A stretch of DNA of 64,000 nt from Saprospiraceae bacterium (GTDB lineage: Bacteria > Bacteroidota > Bacteroidia > Chitinophagales > Saprospiraceae). The translations under genes and the position numbers were made by a program. The notes beneath the pieces were generated by a model. It searched no databases and was not told where the DNA came from. It saw nothing but the letters and a program-made list of their open reading frames with translations. Location: positions 1 to 64,000 of the forward strand of contig JAGPCT010000007.1 in the NCBI GenBank assembly GCA_018057925.1. The letters run 5' to 3'. Below, piece by piece: positions 7,810 to 15,164 of the stretch (position 1 is the first letter of the stretch; each line of letters begins with the position of its first letter).

Positions 7810-8271
7810 TTAATATTCTTTTTTGATTACAAAAAATGAACCTCTTATGATTCCCGCCAATTTCGATTTTTGACGAGCAAATTTGAATCTATTCAACTCT
7901 TCAGGAACTTCCATGCCTTCGGAAAGTTTGAAACCTACGGCTCTCTTCTTTGGGTTATCTAAAGTATAAAGTACATTGATACCTAAACCGTTTTCATAAA
8001 ATACAAATACCCATTTAATGCCATCAAGCAATAAGGTTGCGGTTTCCAAAGGTTTTGAGTTGATTACAATATTGCGTTCTTCTTTTAAAATCTGGTTAAC
8101 CCACTTTATAGTTTCTTTACTTTCAGATGCGGGTATAGTTACAAATTCAGCTTTATATTTGTTGTAAAAATAACGTGCTTCATTGGCCCTCAATCCAGCA
8201 AGGGCTGCGGCTACAGGTGATGTTTCAAGGCCTATTTGGCTAACGATTTTAAAATCTACTGTATAACTCAT
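7810..8271 (-). CDS. Conserved hypothetical protein
   Basis: 153 residues, no signal peptide and no membrane segment. It is rich in beta-forming stretches (GIKWVFVFYENGLGINVLYTL) and ends with a basic segment containing KLAGIIRGSFFVIKK. I do not recognise the family. It lies 64 bases downstream of the DUF6155-like gene and 7 bases upstream of the YdeI-family gene, so the last two are likely cotranscribed. Confidence 0.6.
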   Translation of the reverse strand: MSYTVDFKIVSQIGLETSPVAAALAGLRANEARYFYNKYKAEFVTIPASESKETIKWVNQILKEERNIVINSKPLETATLLLDGIKWVFVFYENGLGINVLYTLDNPKKRAVGFKLSEGMEVPEELNRFKFARQKSKLAGIIRGSFFVIKKEY

Positions 8272-8335
8272 TGTCTTTTGTTAGTTTTAATATTAAAGAA
8301 GTTCTTTATCGTTTTCATTCATTTTTTTCGTCAGA

Positions 8336-8848
8336 TTAGTTAGTGTAAAAATCGGAATGAATGTCACACAAAGTATCGTAAAAACCCCAACCAATGTCAA
8401 TTGTGTCGTTTACAACTTTTCCTGCTCGATCGGCAAACTTGGCAAGTAGGTTTTCTTTTTTCATAAGTTTCAATGCAGCCATATACGTTGTCTCCAAACT
8501 TGAATAGAAACCTTCGTCGATGTCTCCAAATTCATTGGTTAATTTTACACCTGTCTCTACATAGAAAAGCATAAGGTCAGCAAGTAAGTCTGGCGAGGCA
8601 CCATGTTTTTTAAAGTCGCTAATTGCTTGTTTTCCGTCTTTAAGTTTGTGGTTGTAACCACGTTTAGGGTAAAATGCTTCAAACACTTTGATACGATACT
8701 TTTCAAAAAGTTCTGCCTCGTTAGGATTTACATAAAAGTCAAGAAACTCTTTTACTGATTTGTTCTTTTTGTACAAGTCAGCAACAAGGTCAATAAGTTT
8801 ATCCTTGTCAAGTTTTTTAAGTTCTATTTTAATATCTGTCAGTCCCAT
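8336..8848 (-). CDS. DUF6155-like protein
   Basis: 170 residues, mostly alpha-helical and lysine-rich. The start MGLTDIKIELKKLDKDKLIDLVADLYKKNKSVKEFLDFY matches what I recall of the DUF6155 family in Bacteroidota. No catalytic motif is visible, and function is unknown. First of three small genes read leftward. The 277 bases upstream (8849-9125) contain no gene I can support. Confidence 0.65.
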   Translation of the reverse strand: MGLTDIKIELKKLDKDKLIDLVADLYKKNKSVKEFLDFYVNPNEAELFEKYRIKVFEAFYPKRGYNHKLKDGKQAISDFKKHGASPDLLADLMLFYVETGVKLTNEFGDIDEGFYSSLETTYMAALKLMKKENLLAKFADRAGKVVNDTIDIGWGFYDTLCDIHSDFYTN

Positions 8849-9125
8849 ATTTTAGTTTTTGCGGTTGTTATAGCCAGTGGTTCTTGTCCACCGTCCTTGC
8901 AAACCATTGTTAATATTGAATTTCTAAGTCATTGTAGTGTCAGCTTGTGCGTTGTGTTTAAGGGTTTGGTCGTAGCGTTTTAATGGCTATGTGTCCAAAA
9001 TTTCTTTTCATTACTATTGATTTTACACTCTTCCCAATTTCCGAGATAGCGGTAGCCCAACGCTATTTGAAACAAAGCCACCACACGGTTTTGGGTTTCT
9101 CTTTCCAATTTACCTATTTTACACA

Positions 9126-9842
9126 TTATCTAAATAATTTTATGTAATCTTCAAAAGTAAATAATCTATTTCTTTTATAGCCGGTTACTTCTGTCAAAAT
9201 TTTAAGTCTGGTAAAATCATCCACTAACCTTGCAACAGTGGAAAAATTCACTTCCAGCACTTGTGCTACATCGCCAATATCAACGATGGGACGGGAATAT
9301 AAATGCTGTAGCAGGGATTTTGCAGACAATTGTTTTTTACCCAACGACATTATTTTATGTTCTGCTTCATCTCTTAATGTGATGATGGCCTTAAATGTTT
9401 CAATGGAGCTTTGTGCGGTGATTCTTATGCCTTCCAAAAAAAACTTAAGCCATTGTGTAAGGTCATTGTGTGTACGTGCCCTTGTAAGATTATCGTAATA
9501 CAGCATTTTGTTTTTCTCAAAAAAATCGGATAAGTATAATGTAGGCTTGTGCAACAACTTATTACTTACCAGATACAGTGTAATGAGTAGGCGACCAATA
9601 CGGCCATTTCCATCTAAAAAGGGGTGAATGGTTTCAAACTGGTAATGGGCAATGCCAATTCTTATCAAATGTGGTACAGGCCGGTCCACATGGTGCAAAA
9701 GGCGCTCCAGGTCGGCCATCAGGTTGGGCACACTATCGTGGTGAGGCGGTATAAATGTCGCATCGGCTAGGCTGCTACCTCTTTTATTTTTTAAATCTTC
9801 AAGCATAAACACCATTGTTCTGAAGGTATTGCAATTTATCAA
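9126..9842 (-). CDS. Fic-domain AMPylase-like protein, N-terminally truncated
   Basis: 238 residues. The active-site motif HPFLDGNGRIGR (73-84) is intact with catalytic His73, so the transferase core could be active. A winged-helix domain occupies about 185-238 (IVDIGDVAQVLEVNFSTVARLVDDF). Relatives of this architecture usually have about 370 residues, with an N-terminal helical part containing the inhibitory S/T-x-x-x-E-G/N helix. Here only a short remnant precedes SSLADATFIPPHHD, so the inhibitory part seems to be lost. The start overlaps the end of the upstream gene by four bases (translational coupling). It may be unregulated, regulated in trans, or an inactive relic. Confidence 0.85.
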   Translation of the reverse strand: MINCNTFRTMVFMLEDLKNKRGSSLADATFIPPHHDSVPNLMADLERLLHHVDRPVPHLIRIGIAHYQFETIHPFLDGNGRIGRLLITLYLVSNKLLHKPTLYLSDFFEKNKMLYYDNLTRARTHNDLTQWLKFFLEGIRITAQSSIETFKAIITLRDEAEHKIMSLGKKQLSAKSLLQHLYSRPIVDIGDVAQVLEVNFSTVARLVDDFTRLKILTEVTGYKRNRLFTFEDYIKLFR

Positions 9843-10768
9843 CCCACAATATCCACAAATCTAACCACTTCTCCTTTGACCCAATCCATTGTTTTGGCAT
9901 AAATGCCGTTGTGTTTTTTGGCGATGTCGTTTTTGCAACCTTCACAATCTCTTTCTATAATTTGGTCTTCTTCGTTGCCAAACAAGGTTGCTGCACCTTT
10001 GATGATGATTGTTTCCGTTTTACAACTCATCGGGATAACATATTTCAAACCGTCCATCTGAAAGATGTTCCACGCAATGATTTCGGCTATTTCTTTTTGT
10101 AAAGCAAGACTTGGCGTTTTTTTTAGTTTATCGGTGTAATAATCAATAAAAGTGTAAAGTAGATTTTCTCGTGCAATCAGCAAACTATCGCCTTGCCACT
10201 CGTAGCCATAGGAACTCTGAAAAGCTATTTTTGCCCATTTGTACCAGTCTTCTTGGGTATCACAGTATTTGGATACGATTTTTAATTTTTTGTCTAAAAA
10301 ACCCACTCGTTTTGAGAGTGGTAATAATTCTTGTTTATCCGAAATGGGGTCGTAACGGGAAACGATAAACGGTGCTTCTCCGCAGGTGATTTCTAATTTG
10401 AGCAACGCTACATATTCCTGCCAATTTTCTTTGGTGATTGTTTGACCGTCACAGGCATCGTTCATTTGTTTGACGATGGAAAGTGGCGTGAAAACTTCAG
10501 CTTTGTCGCGCGTTCTCATCAATTGTTCTTCTTTGCTTTTTACGGCTCGTGGCTGAATCAAACGGCCGTATTTTCCGGTGACTAAATTGGCGGTAACGAA
10601 AGCTTCGGGAGCAAATAATTCGCCGTTGGCAAGATACGAATCCGTCGCCCACAAAATGGTGTTGCCCGTGGTTTTATCTTGCAAAAGGATGTCAAGTAAT
10701 TGTCCTTTTTTTAAAAGATAATCTTCGCGGATGTCGATGGATAATATGTTAGTTTCTTTGTTCATCAA
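9839..10768 (-). CDS. Methylase-like companion subunit of the restriction system
   Basis: 309 residues, of a family usually annotated as restriction endonuclease subunit M. Visible landmarks: RTRDKAEVFTPLSIVKQMND (about 86-105), LEITCGEAPFIVSRYDP, LSKRVGFLDKKL, SSYGYEWQGDSLLIARENLL and AWNIFQMDGLKYVIP. The FTP segment and the E-x-x-CGEAP segment resemble parts of an N6-adenine methylase fold, but no NPPY catalytic motif is present. That motif is in the large protein encoded at 15165-19355, so the two may work as a complex (inference). It overlaps both neighbours by four bases. A fragment of a second copy lies at 12067-12139. Confidence 0.78.
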   Translation of the reverse strand: MMNKETNILSIDIREDYLLKKGQLLDILLQDKTTGNTILWATDSYLANGELFAPEAFVTANLVTGKYGRLIQPRAVKSKEEQLMRTRDKAEVFTPLSIVKQMNDACDGQTITKENWQEYVALLKLEITCGEAPFIVSRYDPISDKQELLPLSKRVGFLDKKLKIVSKYCDTQEDWYKWAKIAFQSSYGYEWQGDSLLIARENLLYTFIDYYTDKLKKTPSLALQKEIAEIIAWNIFQMDGLKYVIPMSCKTETIIIKGAATLFGNEEDQIIERDCEGCKNDIAKKHNGIYAKTMDWVKGEVVRFVDIVG

Positions 10769-11796
10769 AAGTTTTCTTCGTTAAAATCTCCTAATCGTTT
10801 TATAATTTCTTTTTCGTTAGGTAGATATTTAGCATAATTTTCCGGAAGTTCTTCGTATCTATTAAAAGTTGCCACTCCTAAAGGATTTTGGTTATTGCTT
10901 AACATATATTCTACCATGATTCGGTCTTTATTTTTGCATAAAATAATTCCAATTGTAGGGTTATGACTTTGCTCTTTTATATTATTATTAACCAATTCCA
11001 TATACCATTTAATCTGACCTACATCTTGTGGTGCAAATTCTCTGGCTTTGAGTTCAAAAACCACATAGCAATTAAGTTTCAGATTGAAAAAAAGTAAATC
11101 AATAAAATATTCTTTGTCGTGAAAATCAATTTTAAATTGTCGCCCTACAAAAGCGAAACTTCCTCCCATTTCGGATAAAAAATTCACAATATTGGTTACA
11201 ATGGCATTTTCCAATCCTTTTTCACTAATGGGCAAATCGGGGTTGAGTAATTCAATGTTGTAATCATCAACAAACTCCCATGCCACCTGGGCTTTTAATT
11301 CTGGCGAAACCGTTAGCTCAAAATTATTTTGTGCTAATGATTGATTTTCAAAATGATTTTTTTTGATTTTGTCTATTAAGTCGGATTTAGACCAGCCCAT
11401 TTGTTTTGTTTTAATTAGGTAATATTCTATTTGCTGAATATCTTTACATTTTTCCAATATTAAGCAGTTTTGAGTCCAACCAATTTCTGCAACCAGTGGT
11501 TGCAGTTTTTCATTTTTTGAATAAAACTCATAGAAACTCTTCATATTCCAAATATTACGAGCCGAAAACCCTCTAATCCCAGGATGTTCGGTTTGTAGGT
11601 CTTTAGAAAGTTGCTCCACAACTGATTTGCCCCATTTTTCCTGCTCTACTTTTTCACTTACCGATTTACCAATTTCCCAATACAATGTTACCGTTTGCTT
11701 GCTTACGGTTTTGAGCATTTCATAGCGTGCAAGCTGTATCTTCGAAAGTATTTCTTTCAAAAAAGGCTGGTAAGCTGTGGGGTTATTTTCATTCAT
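10765..11796 (-). CDS. DUF1016 / YhcG-type PDDEXK nuclease-domain protein
   Basis: 343 residues. N-terminal DUF1016_N region (about 10-150, ending GWSKSDLIDKIKKNHFE) and a C-terminal PDDEXK nuclease-like domain with FVGRQFKIDFHDKEYFIDLLFF, the E-x-K element FELK (247-250) and Gln261. The family is common in restriction and defence islands and is predicted to cut DNA. Codons for KLQPLVAE (97-104) lie in a perfect 19-bp palindrome (11487-11505). The stop overlaps the next start by four bases. Confidence 0.88.
   Translation of the reverse strand: MNENNPTAYQPFLKEILSKIQLARYEMLKTVSKQTVTLYWEIGKSVSEKVEQEKWGKSVVEQLSKDLQTEHPGIRGFSARNIWNMKSFYEFYSKNEKLQPLVAEIGWTQNCLILEKCKDIQQIEYYLIKTKQMGWSKSDLIDKIKKNHFENQSLAQNNFELTVSPELKAQVAWEFVDDYNIELLNPDLPISEKGLENAIVTNIVNFLSEMGGSFAFVGRQFKIDFHDKEYFIDLLFFNLKLNCYVVFELKAREFAPQDVGQIKWYMELVNNNIKEQSHNPTIGIILCKNKDRIMVEYMLSNNQNPLGVATFNRYEELPENYAKYLPNEKEIIKRLGDFNEENF
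11487..11505. repeat. Perfect palindrome inside the DUF1016 gene
   Basis: Arms CTGCAACCA and TGGTTGCAG around a single central G (11496). It lies in a linker between conserved blocks of the protein. It belongs to the set of odd-length intragenic palindromes also found in the RhuM and Bro-N genes of this island. Confidence 0.9.
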
Positions 11797-11870
11797 TTTG
11801 TAATCTTATTAATTTAACATTAACTGTCTTTAGTTCATCACTTTCCGATAGAATAATTTTATGTTTGATT

Positions 11871-11939
11871 TTATCTTGCCGAATTAATGGTTTGAATTAT
11901 TTCATTGAAGAAATCGTTATATTGTTTTAAGTTGCTCAT
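11871..11939 (-). pseudogene. Remnant of a second DUF1016 N-terminus
   Basis: A 22-codon ORF, MSNLKQYNDFFNEIIQTINS followed by AR and stop. Its YNDFFNEIIQTINSAR aligns with YQPFLKEILSKIQLAR at the start of the adjacent intact DUF1016 protein (Y, F, EI, I and AR match). It looks like the broken first codons of a paralogue. It ends 75 bases before the intact gene's ATG. The match is short, so confidence is modest. Confidence 0.45.
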
Positions 11940-11985
11940 TCTTAATCTGTATAATTTTCTATCACACTTGTGAGAGAAAGTAAAT

Positions 11986-12021
11986 TTACAAAATCTTGCA
12001 CAGCTGTGCGAGATTTTGTAA
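11986..12021. promoter_or_regulatory. 36-bp near-perfect palindrome upstream of the DUF1016 gene
   Basis: TTACAAAATCTTGCACAG (11986-12003) faces CTGTGCGAGATTTTGTAA (12004-12021) with one T/G mismatch in 18 pairs. A smaller inverted repeat TCACA/TGTGA lies at about 11962-11973. No U-run follows on either strand, which argues against a simple terminator; an operator or an RNA processing hairpin is more likely. Confidence 0.6.
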
Positions 12022-12066
12022 GTCATCTTTGTTTTTCTTGTTGATATTCACTTGTATTTATGTTTA

Positions 12067-12139
12067 GTTGTCCTTTCTTTAAAAGATAATCTTCACGGAT
12101 GTCGATGGATAAAATGTCTTTATTTATCGCTTTTTCCAT
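12067..12139 (-). pseudogene. 5' fragment of a second methylase-like subunit gene
   Basis: Reading from the ATG at 12139 gives MEKAINKDILSIDIREDY followed by LLKKGQL, matching NILSIDIREDYLLKKGQL at the start of the intact gene at 9839-10768. Over about 50 bases the DNA is nearly identical (a few substitutions). After GQL the similarity stops abruptly. This indicates a recent duplication or insertion that placed the DUF1016 gene between the truncated and intact copies. Confidence 0.75.
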
Positions 12140-12167
12140 TTCCTAAATCTTTACAATCATTCTCAAA

Positions 12168-13172
12168 TTAATCATCTTTATCATTGTGTTTTCTTTCTAT
12201 TGCCTTCAAATTTTCTAAATAGCTTTTTTCTACCTCACTTAATGTTTTTTGCTGATACTTTTTATACTCTGTTGTTGCTTTTTCGACTGCTTTTTCGTGG
12301 CTTATTGTTCCGGCTCCTTGTAATAATTGTTCTCCGCTCATTGTCAAAATACGGTCTAAATGCTCTGCCCAGTTTTTCATTGTCATTGCTTGCTCTCGTT
12401 CAGCTTGTCGTTCAGCAAAATCCAGATAACCCGATACAATTTGTCCTAATGCCCTAAGTTCTTTTTCATCTAAATAATTCTTAGCAACCGTTATGTCTTT
12501 CAAATACGGGCGGTTTCCAAGAAAGGTAGTTAAACCCAAAAATTCTTTTTCGGCATCAACACGGGTGAAAATAACTTCTGCCGCCGTTTGTCCGTGAACG
12601 GCAAAATGAATTTTGTTTTGCACTTTTTTGAAAAAATCAATGGAAACATCTGCTTTTGGGTCGTAATCAATGCTTGTAGCGTAAATATCCAATACTTGAC
12701 GATAAAACACTTTTTCGGAAGAACGAATATCCCGAATGCGTTGCAACAATTCTTTCCAATAACCGCCACCGCCCAAATTTTTTAAGCGTTCGTCGTCCAT
12801 TGTAAAACCTTTTCGGATATATTCATTCAGGCGTTTGGTCGCCCAAATACGAAATTGTTTTCCCCTTAATGATTTTACACGATAACCTACCGAAATAATT
12901 ACATCGAGATTGTAATGTACCACCTCTCGTTCTACCGTACGGTTTCCTTCCATTCGAACCTGTCGGAATTTCCGACAGGTTGCATTTTCTTCTAATTCAC
13001 CTTCGTTAAAAACATTTAAAATATGTTCGGTAATGGTACTTCTACTTTTATCAAAAAGCATTGCTATTTGGTCTTGAGTAAGCCAAACCGTTTCATTTTC
13101 CAAACGAACATCTACCGATATTTTTTCATCTTCGGTTTTGAATAGAATAAATTCAGAATTATTGCTTTCCAT
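12168..13172 (-). CDS. RhuM-family virulence protein homologue
   Basis: 334 residues. The family core is clear: TVWLTQDQIAMLFDKSRSTITEHILNVF (winged or helix-turn-helix-like N-terminal domain), then YNLDVIISVGYRVKS and KQFRIWATKRLNEYIRKGFTMDDERLKN, followed by a helical domain with IDYDPKADVSIDFFKKVQNKIHFAVHGQTAAEVI. The name comes from a Salmonella pathogenicity-island gene; biochemical function is unknown, and DNA binding is plausible. Residues 64-72 (ATCRKFRQV) are encoded by a perfect 25-bp palindrome, where other family members vary. Located in the middle of the leftward operon-like array. Confidence 0.88.
   Translation of the reverse strand: MESNNSEFILFKTEDEKISVDVRLENETVWLTQDQIAMLFDKSRSTITEHILNVFNEGELEENATCRKFRQVRMEGNRTVEREVVHYNLDVIISVGYRVKSLRGKQFRIWATKRLNEYIRKGFTMDDERLKNLGGGGYWKELLQRIRDIRSSEKVFYRQVLDIYATSIDYDPKADVSIDFFKKVQNKIHFAVHGQTAAEVIFTRVDAEKEFLGLTTFLGNRPYLKDITVAKNYLDEKELRALGQIVSGYLDFAERQAEREQAMTMKNWAEHLDRILTMSGEQLLQGAGTISHEKAVEKATTEYKKYQQKTLSEVEKSYLENLKAIERKHNDKDD
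12957..12981. repeat. Perfect palindrome inside the RhuM gene
   Basis: Arms AACCTGTCGGAA and TTCCGACAGGTT around a single central T (12969). The centre is the third base of codon 68, exactly homologous to the palindrome centre in the RhuM fragment (codon 76, the same site after an 8-codon N-terminal offset). Confidence 0.95.
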
Positions 13173-13217
13173 TTTTGTTCAAATTTTTATTGCATTTAAT
13201 GAATTCACTATTAAAAC

Positions 13218-14042
13218 TCACTTTTTTCCTTTTTTAGGTTTCAGAAAATTTTCTCCCGTAATTACATTTTTACCGGTTTTTGATTCTAATTCTTTTCGGG
13301 CATTTTTGGCAATAGCACCTCCTTTTTTGCTTGCTTTTGCATTTTCTGAAACACCTTTTGCTTGTTCAACCTCTGCTATTTGTCGGGTAGATAGTTCGGC
13401 TAATGCTGTAAAAAGAAGTTCTGCTTCGCTCATGTGGTCGCGTAAGTTTTGACTTTTTAAACCCTTTATTTCTTTGTGTTTTTTTACAGAAATTCCTGTC
13501 CATTCTTGATGAATAATATTGGTTAAAAAAGCAAATTCATCTTGTTGGGTTACTCCGCTTTCTTTCCAATAATCGGTCAATTTGTTGCGGGTTTCTTGCC
13601 CGGTCATACGTTGTTGAATCCACTTTTCGGAGCGTCCCATTTTTTGCCAATTTTCTCTGGCTCTGTCCATACTCAAACTGGGGTCTTGAATTTCTTGTAA
13701 GCGTTCATAACCTACTTTGGCTAACCATTGTTTAAAAGGTTCAGCTTTGGGCGAAGGAATAGATTGAATAAGACGGAAAATGCCCTTTACATCAGCAACA
13801 TCGGTGCTTCTCATTTTTCCATCACTCGCCTTTAATTTGAACTGTCGACAAATTGTCGACAGTTCAAATCCATCTTCAGTTTTTACTCTTTGCTTCATTT
13901 TAAACCAATAATCTCTGGGATTTGCGCTTTCGGTAAGTGCATCTATTATATCAATTACTGAAAAATACCAAATTTCATTTTCTGAATCGTAATGCCTACG
14001 AATTTGCTTAGATTCAAAAAGCACTAAATTATTATTTCCCAT
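13218..14042 (-). CDS. Bro-N domain (phage antirepressor-like) protein
   Basis: 274 residues. An N-terminal Bro-N domain, predicted to bind DNA, spans about 5-115: IRRHYDSENEIWYFSVIDIIDALTES, NPRDYWFKMKQR, and the highly conserved GIFRLIQSIPSPKAEPFKQWLAKVGYERLQEI. The C-terminal part is helical with a lysine-rich tail. Such proteins are frequent in Bacteroidota restriction islands. Residues 59-69 (FELSTICRQFK) are encoded by a perfect 35-bp palindrome. The gene lies 45 bases upstream of the RhuM gene and 10 bases downstream of a truncated paralogue. Confidence 0.88.
   Translation of the reverse strand: MGNNNLVLFESKQIRRHYDSENEIWYFSVIDIIDALTESANPRDYWFKMKQRVKTEDGFELSTICRQFKLKASDGKMRSTDVADVKGIFRLIQSIPSPKAEPFKQWLAKVGYERLQEIQDPSLSMDRARENWQKMGRSEKWIQQRMTGQETRNKLTDYWKESGVTQQDEFAFLTNIIHQEWTGISVKKHKEIKGLKSQNLRDHMSEAELLFTALAELSTRQIAEVEQAKGVSENAKASKKGGAIAKNARKELESKTGKNVITGENFLKPKKGKK
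13835..13869. repeat. Perfect 35-bp palindrome inside the Bro-N gene
   Basis: Left arm ATTTGAACTGTCGACAA (13835-13851), central A (13852), right arm TTGTCGACAGTTCAAAT (13853-13869). No mismatch in 17 pairs. The centre lies 190 bases from the first base of the start codon (codon 64, second position), the same offset as in the truncated Bro-N copy. Confidence 0.97.
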
Positions 14043-14052
14043 GGTTTAAGTT

Positions 14053-14292
14053 TTAAATTAGCATGTAATTATTAGATAACAACATTGCTACCTGGGGACA
14101 ATTTGTCCCTATGTAGAGATTTAATTCAGGGTCTCTTTTTCTTATCTTTTTGAGATAATCTGTAGGATTAGCACTTTCGGTAAGTGCTTCTACAATATCT
14201 ACTAAAGAAAAATACCACACTTCTGCGTCTGCATCGTAATGCCTAAGAATTTGTTTATTTTCAAATACAGTTATCGATTTATTTATGTCCAT
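14053..14292 (-). pseudogene. Truncated Bro-N domain gene
   Basis: 79 residues. It aligns with the N-terminus of the intact Bro-N protein (ILRHYDADAEVWYFSLVDIVEALTESANPTDYLKK against IRRHYDSENEIWYFSVIDIIDALTESANPRDYWFK) and then stops soon after the palindrome-encoded segment GTNCPQ (62-67). The conserved IPSPKAEPF part and everything beyond are missing. It is probably a relic, though a short DNA-binding peptide could still be made. Confidence 0.8.
14095..14109. repeat. Palindrome inside the truncated Bro-N gene
   Basis: Perfect 15-bp core with arms GGGACAA and TTGTCCC around T (14102). It extends imperfectly to 14088-14116 (CTAC and GTAG outer arms; 12 of 14 pairs). The centre is 190 bases from the start codon, as in the intact paralogue, although the palindrome sequence is different. 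Confidence 0.88.
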
Positions 14293-14370
14293 TTTAGAAT
14301 AGTGTTTTTATGTGTTACTCCATCGGTTGTATCATGCTTTCTAAAAAGTAATTTACACTTCATTTAAATC

Positions 14371-14655
14371 TTATTTTTTATAATGCTTTGTATTATAGCT
14401 TTTGCCATCAGTGGCAGTTATCCGGAAATTCCGGATAACTGAATCGCCTTGCAGTTCATTGTCATTAAATATTTTTTTTAAGTGTTCGTTTATCGTTCTT
14501 ATATTAACACTATAGAGCGTTCCCATCATTTTTTGTGAAAGCCAAATATTTTCGTCTTGGTAAATAGCATTAACACCTCCATCTCCTGTGGCTGCAATAA
14601 AGGTTAAATATTCTACCGATGATGATCTTACTATATTTTTATTTTTTTCATCCAT
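14371..14655 (-). pseudogene. Truncated RhuM-family gene
   Basis: 94 residues: ENIWLSQKMMGTLYSVNIRTINEHLKKIFND is the RhuM N-terminal domain, followed by DSVIRNFRITATDGKSYNTKHY and then KK-stop. The expected continuation NLDxIIxVGYRV is absent, so the gene breaks 18 codons after the palindrome centre. A relic, or a short DNA-binding protein. It lies between the GxxExxY gene and the Bro-N fragment. Confidence 0.82.
14415..14441. repeat. Perfect 27-bp palindrome inside the RhuM fragment
   Basis: Arms CAGTTATCCGGAA and TTCCGGATAACTG around a single A (14428). It encodes SVIRNFRIT. The centre is the third base of codon 76, homologous to codon 68 of the intact RhuM gene. Confidence 0.96.
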
Positions 14656-14672
14656 TTTTTAGAGTTTTGTGA

Positions 14673-15068
14673 TTATGATGATTTATATTTTTTGTTAGTC
14701 AATCGTTTAAAATTCAGGCTTGTTTCTCCAAAATTAATGAGCAACCCGATTTCCAGATTGTATGCTTCCAAATAATTGATAGCCTGTGCAAAATGAACAT
14801 CTTCTAATTTTGTCATTGCTTTTAGCTCAACAGAAATAACTCCTTCAACGAGAAAATCAACTCTGCGTGTGCCAATGTGTTCTTCTCTATAATAAATTGG
14901 CATTTCAAATTCTCTGCTAAAACCTATGCCGGCAATGCTCAATTCAATTGCTAAGGCTCTTTGATAAATGACTTCTTGAAACCCATTGCCAAGCGAGGAA
15001 TGAACCGTCATTGCACAACCAATAATTTTGGAAGTCAATTCGGAATATTTATACTGTTCGTTTATCAT
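14673..15068 (-). CDS. GxxExxY protein (TIGR04256-type, PDDEXK-like)
   Basis: 131 residues. The name-giving motif is GFQEVIY at 29-35. Further on are RRVDFLVEGVISVELKA and HFAQAINYLEAYNLEIGLLINFG, matching a PDDEXK-like nuclease fold (Asp in RVDFLV, E-x-K in ELK, Gln in AQAINYL). Biological function is unknown. It is common in Bacteroidota and often lies near restriction genes. Located 96 bases downstream of the large restriction gene, same strand. Confidence 0.9.
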   Translation of the reverse strand: MINEQYKYSELTSKIIGCAMTVHSSLGNGFQEVIYQRALAIELSIAGIGFSREFEMPIYYREEHIGTRRVDFLVEGVISVELKAMTKLEDVHFAQAINYLEAYNLEIGLLINFGETSLNFKRLTNKKYKSS

Positions 15069-15164
15069 ATAAAAATCATTTAATCGTCTAAACTATGATT
15101 CATTTGATTTGTTTGATTGCCTTGATTTTATATTCAAATCACAGTAATCATTTAATCACAAAAA

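Noticed and set aside
8849..9125. Integron attC-like site or cassette array around the small genes at 7.2-8.9 kb
   Set aside because: GTTATAGCC and GTTTAAGG words are present, but no consistent GTTRRRY/RYYYAAC pairs with a foldable stem and no integron integrase is in the window.
10301..10340. Inverted repeat CCACTC/GAGTGG in the methylase-like subunit gene as another member of the palindrome set
   Set aside because: Short arms, a longer unpaired loop, and it encodes a conserved block (LSKRVGFLDK) rather than a variable loop; likely chance.
12041..12139. Full short gene from the ATG at 12139
   Set aside because: Only the first 26 codons match the methylase-like subunit; the frame ends soon after, so it is listed as a gene fragment.
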